This document shows positions 1 to 12,959 of a stretch of 64,000 bases of DNA, one piece after another. Both the position numbers and the translations under genes were made by a program. Below the pieces are notes generated by a model that was not told the origin of the DNA, made no database searches, and was given only the letters and a program-made list of their open reading frames with translations. The DNA is taken from the NCBI GenBank assembly GCA_030737835.1, contig JAUJYN010000015.1, forward strand, positions 740,861 to 804,860, read 5' to 3'. Source of the stretch: Acorus gramineus (taxonomy: Eukaryota; Streptophyta; Magnoliopsida; Acorales; Acoraceae). The stretch's first letter is position 1, and each line of letters starts with the position of its first letter.

Positions 1-2274
1 TCGCCATCCGCCGGAAGAACGCTCCACGCCCATAAGACCACGCCACAGGAAAGCTCCAACTCCACGCCCAACACTGCCCCTGAAAAGAAATAGTATGCGA
101 GGGGTGAGCTACAAGCTCAGTGAGTGGCTGGAAACCAATCACCATACTACAGTTCAATACATATACACTTTCCTTTCAAGGAAAACATGGGTGGAAACCC
201 ATGGATAATAGGGTCACGTGGAGCGCGACCAACCTCACCCTCACCCTCACTCCCGGAGGGAGACTCTTGGGACTTTTAGGGAGAGACCATACCGTTGGTC
301 GAGGAGACCCGGAATTACTGGTCTACACAACACTACTTGATCATCTACATCAGGATAACTTACCCAACGATGTCCTTGAACATTGATTACGAGACCGGAC
401 CCAACAACTATGGGAACAGTCGAACAGTGAATGGGTCACACGGCGATGTGTCTTCGCCTCATCCTCACCCTCACCAATATCGTTCGTTAACCCTCTCCCG
501 GGTCGCCTCTACCTGGTATACTCCCACGATCAGTAGTCTCCTGAATGCATCGGTGGTACCAACGGATGGGAGCCACCTGTCAGGACAGCTACAACCCGGC
601 CTCTTCAACTCACCGCTCTACACCCTTGGTCGACCGGTAGCCCATTCCCCGGGTAGCCTCTACCTGGTATACTCCTATGGTCAGTACGTTCCCGAATGCA
701 TCAGTAGTACCTACAGATGGGAGCCCTCTGTCAGGACAGCTGTAATCCCGAGAAGTTCCTACATCGGATCCAACGAAGGGGAGAACGATCCCATGTTCGC
801 AAAGCGAACCCAATGAAAGACAACTACTCTCGATAATCACTTATCAAGATATCAAAACACAGGCATAACAACAATCTATGCAACACACTCATATTAACCT
901 TAAAATAATTAAAGTACCTAAACGGGAGTAACTGTACAATCTAGTGGGTCGTAACATCGCCGACCCACCTCACCCTCACCCTCACCCTTTAAGGGGTGAC
1001 ATGGGCCTTTTGGGACAGACTAGATTGCTCTCCACCCTTTAAGGGGTGACATGGGCCTTTTGGGACGCACTGCAAGTCCAGCCCACGCGCCCTCGCGCGC
1101 ACTGCGCGCCTGTGTAGAACCCCGTGCATGCCCCAGCACGCGTGCGCTGCCCCAGCACGCGCACGCACGCGCGCGCGCGCACTGGCCCCCAGCCCCGCGC
1201 CCAGGCGCATTGCCCCACCCGCGCGCACTCGCGCACACGCCTCGCGTGCACCCCCGCTCGCGCCAGCGCCTGCGCGCGCCTGCCCGCGCACGCGCGTAGA
1301 CAACTCCCAACGCGCGCCCAGCCAACCCTATCCTTCTTTTAACCCTCCTCAACCCCTCACACACACCCTACCTCCTATGCATAGCATGCATGACCTCCCC
1401 AACCATCCCAACAGCCCTAAAAATCAAAAGAAGGGGAAGGGGACTTACCAAAAGAGGGAAAGGGAAAGGGGGAGATGCGGGGCTCTCGACGCGCCCACGG
1501 CCACCTCTACCACCACCACCACCACCACCACCTCTTCAGCCTCTCCTCAGCCTCCTTCTTGGCTGAAAATCAGGGGGGGAAGGATCATGAAAAGGGAGCT
1601 TGAGAGAGGAGGATCAACAACACCACACATGCACAAACCTAGTCATGCACTTGCACCATCTCCTTCTCCATCTCATTGAGGAGTTAAAACAAACACTTGG
1701 GGGGGCTTGAGAGAGAGGAAGAGAGAGCTTTGAATCCCACGTTGACGTGGGGAGTGGAAGGGAGAGAGAGAGATATATATATTTATTTGGCACATAAATA
1801 TCTAAAGAAGGATCAAATGACTAAGTCGTCCTTGATCAGAAATTCTGTACATGCTTCACTAGAACAGCCATAACTTCCTCAATATAGCTCTGCATTGCAC
1901 AATTCAAAGTCCGTTGGAAAGCCAAGAAGATTATCTACAACTTTCATGTTTATGCCAAGATCAAATAATCTCTCCAGCTATTCCAAAATTAGAGCTAAAC
2001 ATAGCACAGGGCTGCTGCCGGAAATTTTCATCCCCGGGGTATACTTGGAAAAATACCCATAACTTTTACTACAGGAGTCCAGTTGATCTGATTCCACTTT
2101 TGTATGAAAGCTAACTCAAAACTGAGCATCTCATAATAAAATCATATTTAAACCTCTTCATCTTGGATTTTAACAAAATCAAATCCAAATACCAAATCAG
2201 AAATACATAACTTCTAGGAAAAATTATGTAGCCAAATTTTAAATCAGAGCGCTCCAAATGACACAGGCACAACA
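1..2274 (-). mobile_element. Partial long LTR (A1), gypsy-like family, minus strand
   Basis: The window opens inside a long LTR on the minus strand. Its 5' end on that strand is at 2274, where the complement reads TGTTGTGCCTGTGTCATTT, a variant of the start shared by the other long LTRs here. Reading leftward come an AT-rich part (about 1790-2240), a purine/pyrimidine-rich leader with a CACCAC run and a donor-like site (about 1430-1700), a CpG-rich block (about 1075-1310), CACCCT tandem blocks, and the conserved AGCTCACCCCTCGCAT motif (complement of 95-110). The 3' end lies off the window. All reading frames here are by-products of the GC-rich block; I see no gene. It probably inserted into the LTR to its right, with AAATC (2275-2279) as one target copy. 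Confidence 0.75.
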
Positions 2275-3427
2275 AAATCATATATGTTCTATGATATATT
2301 TGGATCATAATCCGTGAAGACATCATAACCTAATTTTGTCTCTACAAGCCCGAAATAAAATATTTTCAGAAGCAGGTTAATTCCCTCGCGAATCTGGACA
2401 GTCCATGCAAAACAGGTTCTAACTCACAACATAGATATCATAATGACACCAAATTTTATATATAACATCTAGACACATAGATGATCTTATTACATATAGA
2501 CATAAGCCTCAATATATGCCTCCAGGTACTAGTTCCACAAGGATCTTAAGGAGACACAAATCTGCCTTACTACAACACAAAACCACCACCATCCATGAAT
2601 AAACACAAACACCTCATGTGTAGCAGCAATTACACATAAAAACATCCTCCCAACAGCACCCAAATGTGCTGCAAAACCAGAAAAGAAGAGGGAAAGGCTT
2701 ACCAAGAGAGGGGGAGGGAAAGGGGGAGGTGCGGGGGCTCTCGAGCGCACCCACGACCATCTCAACCACCACTACCACCACCTCCTTTGCTTCTCTTCTT
2801 CATAGCTGGACCAAAGGAAGGGGGGAAAAATAGAGGAACATGAGGGGAGGCATGAGAGGGAGGAGAAATATCAATACAACACACATAACCAATGCATACT
2901 CACTAACCCTTCTCTTTGATCATTTCTTCCAAGCCCTCTTCTTCTTGCTTCTTCCTCCTCCTTCTTCCCACACAAAGAGGGGAAAAAGAGACCAAAAAGA
3001 GAGAAAGAGAGACTAAATAGAGTGATTTTTGGATGGAGAGAGAGAGGGGTGTGCAAAGGGTGACAAAAATGACTTGGGGGTGCACACAAGGGGAAAATGG
3101 AGGGTGAGGTTAAGCATAAAGTCACCCACACTCAATAACTTTTATTTGCTTTATTGGAAAGCGTGAAGTGAAGAATCACATCACTCGAAATATCTCACCC
3201 ACCAAAACTCAGTAACGGCCAAACCCGGATATGATTCGGAACTACATATTTTTTAAAACGTTACCGGAATTTGATGAAATTTTTATGGGTAGTACAAAAC
3301 GATACCAGGACCCATAATAAGCAGTTAGATTTTCAATCAGAGCACTCCAACCCCCGCAGGTAGCTAAAAACCAAAATTTTAGCGACTCAGATCAAAAAAT
3401 AATGCTCCAAATGACACAGGCATAACA
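2275..3427 (-). mobile_element. Partial long LTR (A2), minus strand
   Basis: A second minus-strand LTR. The complement at 3427 starts TGTTATGCCTGTGTCATTT after a truncated arrangement of the conserved 5' block: 3160-3420 holds the shared sequence that includes the complement of TTTCATCAAATTCCGGTAACG-like bases. 2690-2900 repeats the leader and donor region also seen in A1. The stretch 2480-2600 (complement) matches 42600-42700, so A2 and the LTR starting at 41788 are the same subfamily. It stops where A1 begins, which suggests A1 inserted into it. Its outer target copy would be AAAGG (3428-3432); the other copy is off the window. Confidence 0.65.
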
Positions 3428-4265
3428 AAAGGGGATGGTGAGATTGAGGGAGGGTTTAAATAACTTGGCTACTCAGTTGTTGCTGCTCGACTACTCGTAA
3501 GGTAAATTTATAAATGACTTGGTGTAGATAAACTTGTCATTCTTGATATTTACATTTTTTTTTCTTAACCAATACTTACTAATCATAATGTTGGGTTCAT
3601 TTTACATGGTTGTTAATATTAGCAAATTGCCTCTAAATATTACCAGATTCAGTGATAAAGAAAACAATGCTTTGGTCCACTTAATTTTATTCCCTTTTCT
3701 AAATGCTCTTAACCAATCTACGTTACCTCCTAATTTGTCAAGTGGGATCTACAAAGGCCTTTGTTAATATCAATTGATATCCCTTATGTTATTTATACAA
3801 AATGAGTTCATATTTGATTTGGACAAATCTAATTAATCTGCTTATTTTGTTTAGGGATTATGATATTGCCTTTGTGGATCAATCATTAATTATGTCATGG
3901 TAGGCCCTTCATGGGTGAGGTTGTGCAAGCTTTGAAGCTCATTTACAATGATGGTGAAGAAGCCTGTGAGTACTGTAAAAGCAATGGAAAACAGTACTCC
4001 GTCTTGATTCTTGCCGCAAGTGTCATCGATAAAGAAATGAATGTATTGTAGACTATATTGTGTATGTAGATATGATTTGACAATATGTTATGATTGTATC
4101 TATACTGTGCATTTCTAACATTTTAAAGTTGTAAAAATAATTTGGTGATGGTTCAAACTAAAAGTTTGCTTTATGAATTGTCTCCAATTTGTGTTTTTAT
4201 TGGTTGAGATGATTGATTTATATAAATGATTCATGTTTTGAAATTATTAGAGAGATTATTTTGAT
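3428..4265. other. AT-rich spacer between LTRs
   Basis: AT-rich DNA between the minus-strand LTR A2 and the plus-strand LTR B. Apart from the receptor-kinase fragment at 3902-3988 I see no coding structure. The last five bases (4261-4265, TTGAT) are the left target-site copy of LTR B. Confidence 0.6.
3902..3988 (+). pseudogene. ALE2-like receptor kinase exon fragment
   Basis: After an AG at 3902-3903 the frame reads RPFMGEVVQALKLIYND followed by GEEACEYCKSNG. The motif RPFMGEVVQALKL is the end of the kinase domain (subdomain XI) in plant ALE2/PERK-type receptor-like kinases. No upstream kinase subdomains are present in the flanks, and the frame runs on for about 20 codons to a stop. It is a relic of one exon, either captured by a mobile element or left after the rest of the gene was lost. 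The assignment rests on a short but characteristic motif. Confidence 0.6.
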
Positions 4266-7200
4266 TGTTATATATGTGTCATTTTGAGCCTATGGTCTTA
4301 TTCGTGTAATGTTTTACCATTTCTTTTGTTTCTTTTTTCGACCGGAGTTGCTAAAATTTTAGACTTTAGCCATCTGCGTGAGATTGAGTACTCCGATTGA
4401 AAATCTAATTGTATACTATGGGTCCTGGTACCGTTTGGTCCTACCCATAAAGATTTCATTGAATTCCGATTACGTTTTAGGAAATTATGCAGTCCTAAAA
4501 CGCATCCGGGTTTGGTCGTTGCTGGATTGAGAGTTTGAGTTTTTGACTAGTCAAAGGGTGACTTGACCTAGTCAAAGATGACTTTGACCAAGTCATGGAG
4601 CCTTGTCTTTTAGCTTGGCTAGGTTAACCAAGGTCAAACCTCCCGACCACCCACTTTTTGGACATTTATGGTTTTTTTTTTGCTCTCTCTCTCTCTCTCT
4701 CCCTCCCTCCCCTTCTCGCAAGTGAGAAAACCATCCGACCTCGTTTTTTCTCTTCTTTTTGGTTCCTCTTTGTTTCCAGCCCCTTTGTTTAATTGAGAAG
4801 GAAAAGAAGAAGAAGAAGAAGAAGCACTTGAAGGGAGTCCAAGATTGGGTGAGTGTGTGTGTTTGTGTGTGTTCATGCGTTGTTATGCTTTGTTTCTCTT
4901 CCCCCTTCTCCCCCTCATGTTTCCATGGCCTCCCCATCCCCTTTTTCCAGCCAAGAAAGGATTGTGGAGAAGTTGAGGAGTGGTGGTAGTGCTAGTGGTG
5001 GTGGAGGTGATCGTGAGTGCGCCCGAGGGCACCCGAATCTCCCCTTTTCCCTCCCCCTCTCTTGGTAAGCTCTCTCCCTTCTTTTCTTTGGTTTTTCTAG
5101 ATTTAGGGGCTGTTAGGGAAGTCATGTATGTTAGGTGAATGGGTTTGGGTGAGTGGAAGGGGCTGGGGAGGGGTTAGAGTTGGCTGGACGCGCGCAGGTA
5201 GGTGTAGGCGGGCGCGCATGCGGGCACTTGCGCGTACGTGTTATGCATGTGTCATTTGGAGCCTTTTTTTATCGGAGTCGCTAAAATTTTAGTTTTTAGT
5301 TACCTGCGGGAGTTGGAGTGCTCTGATTGAAAATCAGACTGCATATTATGGGTTCTGGTATCGTTTTTTACTGCCCATAAAAATTTCATCGAATTCCGGT
5401 AACGTTTTAGAAAATATGCAGTTCTGAATCGTATCCGGATTTGGCCGTTACTGGGTTTCGATGGGTGAGATATTTTTGAGGGTGTGGTGATTCTCTGCAC
5501 GCTTCCCAAATAAAGCAAAAATAAGTGGTTAAGTGAGGGTGAGCCTAACCCTAACCTCACCACCCCCTTATGGTCACCCCTAGGCATTATTTGGGCATGA
5601 AAATGACATTTTTGCCCTCTCTCTCCCCCCCTTTCTCCCATTTTGTGGACCTCTCTTTCTCTCCCTTTCTTGGTCTCTTTTTACCCTCTTTGTGTGTGAA
5701 GAAGGAGGAAGAAGCAAAAAGAAGGAGAAGGTGAAGGAGAAGAAGAAGTTCTTGTGGAGGAGATCAAGGTGTGTGTGTGTGCTATTTAGTTTTGTTGTTG
5801 ATGTTTCTCCTTCCTCTCCTCCTCCCCAAGATGATCCCCTGGTTTCCCCTCCCCATTTGGTCCAGACAAGTAGAAGAGAAGCAATGATAGAGGTGGTGGT
5901 AGTGGTGGTGGCGGTCGAGGTGGTCGAGGGTGTGCTTGCGAGCCCCAACATCTCCCCCTTCCCTCTCCTTCTCTTTTGGTGAGTTTTCCTCTTCTTTAGC
6001 TGGTTTTTATGCATGTTTGGGTGTCTGGGAAGGCATGCATGTGAGGGGTTTGAGTTTGGGTGCATAAGGGGCTTGGGGGAGGGTTTGGGAGTCTGGGCGT
6101 GCGGGTCTGCATGCTCGAGCGCGCGTGCTTGTGCGCGAGTGGGGCGCGCGTGTCTGGGCACGGCGAGCGCGTGTAGGGTGCCCGGGGCTGCGTGCGAGGC
6201 TGTCCGGGGGCTGGTAGGGGGGTGCTGAGGGTCGGCACGCTTGGGTGTGGGTCCGGGGGCTCGGGCATGCGTGCGTGCGTGCGTGCTTTCATACGTGTGA
6301 GCTCGTATGCGTGCATGTCTAAGCCCTTTGCCCGTTTAGTCATTTTAATTGTATTGTTATGTAGTTATACTCACCTTTTTGATGCCCTTGCCTTGCAAAT
6401 CTCGTCAGATGGGATGCGCGATGACCCAGGTATCGGTGAGTGGTTCGATTCAACCCTTCGGGAAGCGTTGGATGCACGTAGTCGTGCGTCACGCATCTGT
6501 TGGGCCCCTGACTATACTACTTATTTAGATAAGTAGTATGGTCATGTTTAACCCATAAATATGCTAAATATTTGCATGCTAGGTTAGTATAGCTCGTATA
6601 TTGCATAGAACCCCCCTATTCTACCATATACTTGCCTATGTATTGTATTCATGTATGAATGATCATGTTTGCATGTATCTTGTGTGTTTATATGGGTGTA
6701 TAGAATATGGCATGACTTAGGTAGTCCCTTCTAGTAATACTACATTATCATTAGTAATATCCAGCACGATTAAGCCTGGGTTAATAAAAGGGCACATGCC
6801 TAATATTCCCTTGCGATAAGACTTGAGGGCGTGGTGTAGTTGTTGCGCCCATTCTAATGAGGCAAAGCTATGACCAACTTCTAGAGATGATGAGCTCTCT
6901 CTCCCCCTCTCTCTTTGTGTGAACTGAGTAAGTAGATATGGTTCCTACTTGACTTAGGTTCGTTTGGGAATATTGGCATGCACCTGTTCTTGACCCTTCC
7001 CTTTTAACTTGATGATATCCAATGCATGTTGGGGTATACCTTGTATGCTTGTATGCTTGTATGCACAGTATTTAGGCCATGCCTGGTTATGTATGTTGCA
7101 TATATATTGTTTATGCTTTTTATCCATGTTAGGGAGTATCCCTATAATTAATTGTTATGTTATCGTGCATGTAGTTCATGTACATAACTATGATATAATT

Positions 7201-10200
7201 CTCCTGTAATATATATGCGCATGTTAAAACTGATTAGGCCTATCTGAAATAGGCGTGGGTATGACCCACTGTCGGGTTGTACCTTATTAGTTAGAGCTCT
7301 AGCGATGTAATCGCCCCCTTGCATCCGAGCGATGCACTCGATTGGAATTCAGGAGAATTCATTATCATATCTGTTTTGTTAAGCCGATGGTTTTGGCATT
7401 AAGCTAGGCCTATCCATGTTAGGCGAGTGTATGAACCGCTTGTTGGGTTATGCCTTGGGCTTATCTCTGTGCTAGAGCTGAGGTGACTCCCTGCGTCTGA
7501 GCAACGCATCTCTATGAGAGTTCAAGCATATTTTGATAGCATCAGTATGGGATTACCGAGGATAGTTGATTTTCCATAGGGTTTTCATTGCGAATGCGAA
7601 GTCTTCCTCCCAATATCGTCATGCACCGAATCCCTAGTGTTGAAGCTGTACTGTGTAGTGCCACCCCTTGTAAGTGCTACCGATGCGTACTGTTGTACCC
7701 ATCTGGCTTATGTACCAATCGTGGAAGGCCGATAGGTAGAGGCTACGCGGGAGAGGGCTACCAGACGATATTGCGAGCGTGGAATCATTCTCCCCCTTCA
7801 TCGAATCCGCGTTGAAGGTGCCCAATGTTGAAACTGTCCTGACAGAGGGCTTTCACTTGTAGGTACTACCGATGCGTTTGGCAGATGTACTGATCATGGT
7901 AGTATACCAGGTAGAGGCTACTCGGGAGAGGGCTACCAGATGACGAAGGGTGTAGAGCGAAAAGGGTTCTCCCAACAGTCCTGTGTCACCCTTTGGGGTG
8001 AGGGTGAGGGTGAGGGTGAGTTGAAGTCACATAGTCACGTGACTCATATACCCATCGAGTATACTCTGGGTATGCAGCTCCTAATGCTTGAGGTATTGAA
8101 GTATATCTCTACATCGTAGCGGATGGGCTCATTGTATCTTGTTATCCAGTAACACCATTTGTTATGGTTAACAGTTGTTCCTCCCCTAGTGTCCCAAAAG
8201 CCTCCCTCCGGGAAGTGAGGATGAGAGCGAGGTATGGTTGCGCCGTTGCGTGACCTTGTTATCCTTTGGATTTCTACCCATGTTTTTCGTTGAAAGGAAA
8301 TTGCCTTAGTATTGAATTGTTGTGATGGTGTTTGGTTTTCAGCCACTTGTTGAGCTTGTAGCTCACCCCTCGCATATTGTTTCTTTTACAGGGTCGGTGT
8401 TAGGCATAGAGCTGGAGCTTCCCTGTGGCATGGTCTTGCGTGTGTGGAGCGTTCCGTCTAGCGGGTGCCAAGTGTGAGGCTGTCAGCAGTCCTAGAGTCA
8501 TGTATTTGTTAATCGTGCGTGTTGCACCAGTTGTATTTTATTTGGACTAAACTTGGCTCTCACAGGACAGTGATTGTGTATTTGAGTCTGTAATAATGTT
8601 TTGGTTTACAAACTTAGTGATGTTTTATGCTTCCGCTTTTTAGTGAGCTATCGGTTATCATTGCTTTGTTAGCCTTATAAGTTTGATTGGCATCATTGTT
8701 GACCTCTTGTACTGATTGCTGATATTATATATATTGTCACATCTCGGGAACGGCCACCCTGGGGCATGACAGTACGCACGAGCACGTGCGAGCGTGCGCG
8801 CGCGGCTGGCAGTGCACGCAGGTGCGCACGCAGGGCAGTGTGCGTGGGCTGTCTGAGGGCTTGGGTAGGTGTTGGGGGGCTTGGGCATGCATGCGAGCCC
8901 GTATGCGTGCATGTCTAAGTCTTTGGCATTTCTAGTTAATTCTAAGTTTTTTTATGTAGTTATATTCACCGTATGAGATGCCTTTGTCTTGTAAATCTGG
9001 GCGAACGGTCACGCAACGACCTGGGTTGCGGTGAGTTGGTAAATCCAACCTAGTTGGAAGGCGTTCGATGCACGTATACGTGCATTGCCCTCCCCTGGGG
9101 TACCATAACTGCATATTAAACTTGTTGCATGTATATGTTATTGCCTGTCTTGCTAGGTTGCATCCATGCCATATTAGATATAGTATGCTAGGACTATGCA
9201 TCTTTGTATCATGTGTAGGGACCCATACTTGTCTAGGCATCATGTCTCATGCTAGCATAACATTGATTCTTACATGCACCCATCTCGCCTAAGAATATTC
9301 TTAGCCTACCTAGGAATACATAAGTGTAAGCATGCCTTAGATAGTATTGTAACCTTGTTGCCATATTTATTTAATGCCTCCATGATTAATTCCTTGTGTA
9401 ATTATTATGCATCTTGTATCTTTTATATATGCTTATAATTAAGCCATGAACCTTGCCTAATGAGGTTAGGCAAGTGTATGACCCCTTATGGGGTCATACC
9501 ATGGCATTAGATATGAATCGTATGTCTTCCCCACATCCGAGTTATGCGCCCTGGAGGGAATTCATGAGAATTCGTTACCTTATCAATGTCTAATAACCGG
9601 TGATGATGGATCCATGAGAATTGTGTCAACGAGTGTCAAGTGTTCTCCCTTTCGTCGGCTCGGTGTTGAAGCTGCCCGGCATTGTAGCTGTCCTGCGAGG
9701 TGCTCCCAGGTACTACTCATGAAGCTTGTTGGTGCGCCCATATAGTAGAGGTAGTGGTCATGGGAGGCTACCAGGTGGAGGCTACCCGGGAGAGGGCTAC
9801 CAGATGACGAATGGTGTAGAACAAGCGAACTTCTCTCGATAGTCCTATGTCACCCTGCGAGGGTGAGGGAGAGTGTGTGGTGGGCTCGGGTTGATACATG
9901 ACCCACGAGCTTAAGGGGTTACTCCCATCTTGTTTGGTCCTTAAATGCTTGAAATGTTAAATATGAGTTGTGTTTCATGAATTGTACCATTCACGGAGCA
10001 TGTGGCTCACCCCTCGCATTTGTTTCCTCCAATTGGCGTCGAGTCGGATCTGAAGAAGGAGCTCCCGTAGGCGCGGTATCAGCAGCGGTGCAGCGTCCGT
10101 GTCTAGGATTTTGTGAGTGAGAGGCCATCAGCATCCCCCCTTTTCTTGTATGTATTTGTTACTCGTGCTTGTGCAAAGTACATGTATATTGATGTCTTTT

Positions 10201-10438
10201 GGTTTATATTGGCTCTCACAGGACAGTTGATTATGTAATCTGGTCTGTAATGTGTTTTTGGATTACAGACTTAGTTGTTTAGCTTCCGCTATATGCATGT
10301 ATATATATTGTAACAGCTATCGCTTGATTAATTGCTTTGTTGCCTTGGATGTTGTGTAGAGTCTTTATTGATCTAGTTATGGATAACTGATATTATATAT
10401 TTGCCACGTCTCGGGGACGGCCGCCCTAGGGCGTGACA
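4266..10438 (+). mobile_element. Solo long LTR (B), split by LTR C
   Basis: Starts TGTTATATATGTGTCATTTT at 4266 and ends GGGCGTGACA at 10438. It is flanked by a perfect 5-bp target duplication, TTGAT (4261-4265 and 10439-10443). The LTR itself is 4266-5238 joined to 8777-10438 (about 2.6 kb); the gap is the younger solo LTR C. It keeps the conserved 5' block (4340-4520), the polypyrimidine leader, a GC-rich segment (5180-5238 and 8777-8880), a relic of the 36-nt candidate micro-exon (about 9000-9035), the GTGGCTCACCCCTCGCA motif near 10000 and a 3' hairpin at 10243-10270. There are no internal retroelement genes, so it is a solo LTR left by recombination between two LTRs. Confidence 0.88.
5239..8771 (+). 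mobile_element. Solo long LTR (C) nested in LTR B
   Basis: Starts TGTTATGCATGTGTCATTTG at 5239 and ends GGGGCATGACA at 8771. It is flanked by a perfect target duplication GTACG (5234-5238 and 8772-8776). The 3533-bp LTR interrupts the GC-rich segment of LTR B. It contains the conserved 5' block (5265-5480), a pyrimidine-rich leader, GGTGGT repeats (5890-5930), a CpG-rich block (6090-6300), a relic of the 36-nt micro-exon (about 6400-6440), a GGGTGA tandem block (7995-8020), the GTAGCTCACCCCTCGCA motif (about 8360) and a weak 3' hairpin near 8585-8620. No internal genes remain. Confidence 0.9.
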
Positions 10439-10443
10439 TTGAT

Positions 10444-10740
10444 AATTAAAAAAAAGGTGAAGAATCAGGTTGTGAAGGTTTTGTGGTCTATGCTGACGGC
10501 TCATGTCTGTCGCTGAAGATCAACGAAAACATGCTTTACACTTTTGTCAAAGAACAATTGCAACAGATTTTATCCGTCGCTAAAGGAATAAACAGAGACA
10601 GACTATGTCGATCGGAAACAGCGACGGTCTTAGTCCGTCGCATGACTTTTCACGACACCATCAACGCCAACGGACCTGCGATTACTACTATCCATCGCGG
10701 AAGGTCTACAGCGACGGACAAAGTTCGTCAGGAAAGTTCC
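10444..10740. other. GCGACGG-motif segment, possible CACTA subterminal relic
   Basis: This stretch holds several copies of TCCGTCGC or GCGACGG on both strands (for example around 10578, 10620, 10635 and 10710). The same heptamer dominates the subterminal region of the CACTA element at 55918. No CACTA terminus is visible here, so the link is only by motif. There is no convincing coding region. Confidence 0.3.
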
Positions 10741-11650
10741 TAGATTTGTTTGATCTTGCACAGCATAAAGATGGTTTGGTGGAGCAGTTTTGGAGATCAG
10801 ATATAGAGGGGGCTATTTGGCTGGTTAGTTTGCAATGCATGTTAGCCAAGGAAGAAGAGGAGTTGTTCTCTGCCTTGATCAAAGAATTGTAGGAGTTTGT
10901 ATTGCCTAACTATCCGAATAGAGCTTACTGGCGTTGTCAACCCAGGGTGACGTTTATTGTGATACGCTACTACGAGTGGTGGAGAAGGAATAAGCGTCCT
11001 ATGACATCTACGACTCAGAAGTTCAATGAGTGAGATATGAAAATAAAAAATCCCATTAAAAGTGAAGTTTTGACTTATGTTTCAAGATAAGCTTCTCACC
11101 AAGGTATATCATGCTAGATGAGCTCCTCAGATAGATACCACTTGTCTGATATGTAGAGGGGGATTGGAGAAGAGTCCACCGCACGTTGTTCTTGCATGCT
11201 CGGTCGCGAAACAGGTTTCACATTTCAAGGAGTTCCTCTCTTGACAACCTATGGAGGGCAGGGAAGGATTTGAAGCCTTGAGGAGATAAAGGGGTGAAAG
11301 ATAAGGTATCGCAAGTGTTGATTTTGGTGGTTCTTGGGCTTTATGGATTAATCGCAACCACTTCGTCATTAGAGGGACTCCAGTGTACATGGAGAATATA
11401 TATCTGGGATATAATTACATATCAGATAAGATATTGGAGTGTTTGTTGTGTTGGTGCGAGATGCATGTCTTTTACTAGGGGTTGGGTTGATTTTTCTTTT
11501 ACAATTGACGCAATTAGAGAAGGGAGTAGATACCTCTTCTATTTTCCTTTCTCTGATCGGTGTTTTCGTGGGCATCTTTTGTAACCCTTTCTGTATTTGG
11601 GCATTCTCTTTCTTTGAATAAAATTAAGGACGGATGTCCATCGACCAGAG
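10740..11650 (+). pseudogene. Decayed LINE ORF2 C-terminal remnant
   Basis: Reading across frameshifts and stops gives the typical tail of a plant L1-type LINE polyprotein: FLDLFDLAQHKDGLVEQFW near 10737-10795, a basic RAYWRCQPR stretch (about 10925), then CRGGLEKSPPHVVLACS (about 11155-11205), which resembles the zinc-binding domain after reverse transcriptase, and WALWINRNHFVIRGTP (about 11335-11385). It ends near a weak AATAAA-like site (11618-11626). There are several stops, no reverse transcriptase and no endonuclease, so it is a dead 5'-truncated copy. The family call rests on the order of these segments. Confidence 0.6.
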
Positions 11651-12959
11651 GTGGTGATGGCTCAATGATTCAGAATGAGGTCAATGATAAGAGAATATTT
11701 TAATTAATTGTGTAGAAAGATGGTTGACACAATCAAATAAACTGTGACGTTCAAAGAGATGGTCAGGACGATTAGAGAGTTAGTGGTTGAAACATTAATT
11801 TACATTTTTTTTTATGGTGCTTCCAGGATTTGATCATTTGACTTCTTTTACAAAAGTAAAATGTACTTATCGACTTAAACAAATCTTTTAATTGTGAGAT
11901 AGCAAAAATAACATTATTTCTTCCTTTTTACTACTTAAAAATCAGTTGTAACTTATATGAGGCAATTATATCTTTAATAATATTCATTACAGCTAACCTG
12001 GACATAGACAATCTTATCAATGACATAAATCATTTTCTCACATGGTCCTTGTTTTATTTGTCTCTCTTCGCTATAGATTCAACTTTAGATCAAGGATTAG
12101 ATCAAGTTTTGGGAATGGCTTCTGTGCTGGAATTTCCTGCTTTAATCCGAGTATAAAAGAAAATAATTTAATCAAGCACCACATGACCGTACATTTCATA
12201 ATTATATAATTTACCAGGTGATAAGATTTAAAACATTTGACTAAGCATTGTTTATACACTATATATTTAATTTACTTAAGGTACCAATCAACGCAGATCA
12301 CATTTATACACCAAGAAAAAGAAAAAAATCAACGCAGATCACATGGGGACTTGCACGTGATTTTTTATATATTTTATGGGGAATGCCGACAAAACTTTTC
12401 TTTTTTTTGTTAGAATGAAGACGTCTAACTCTTTCTATCACCAAAATTTATATCTCACATGCTTCAGCCATATGTCATCAAATAAAATATCAATTGATAT
12501 TCAATTTCATTTTTATATTATAAAAAACAATCATTAACTATACTGATTCTCCAAAATTATATCAGACCTAAGAGATTAAACAACCCCTTAATTTATTTTT
12601 TATTATTTTCAAAATGCAAATGATAATAAAGATTCCATAATAGACTGAATTGGCACATATATAGTCTCGTATAAATACAACAGACAATGATACACCAACT
12701 AAACAAAGGACTGACAATCTTTCCCCATCCAACATGACCCTCCACATAGTTAAACGACAAAAACAAGATGATCGAAGGCGCACCTTACTATGCATAAACA
12801 ATTGCCCCACCCTCATGTCGTTTTCTTTAATAATTATCTACTTGTGCATGTATGTGTAACTCCCAATTCTCCTTTTCCCTTTGTCCGACTGGTTGTTGTC
12901 GTTCCTCCTCCAGTTCAATTAGCTAGTGCAATTTAAATCCAAAGAAAATTATATGTTCA
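11651..12959. other. AT-rich intergenic DNA
   Basis: AT-rich sequence upstream of the MATE gene. Short open frames here have no recognisable domains. I see no RNA gene or structured element. Confidence 0.5.
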
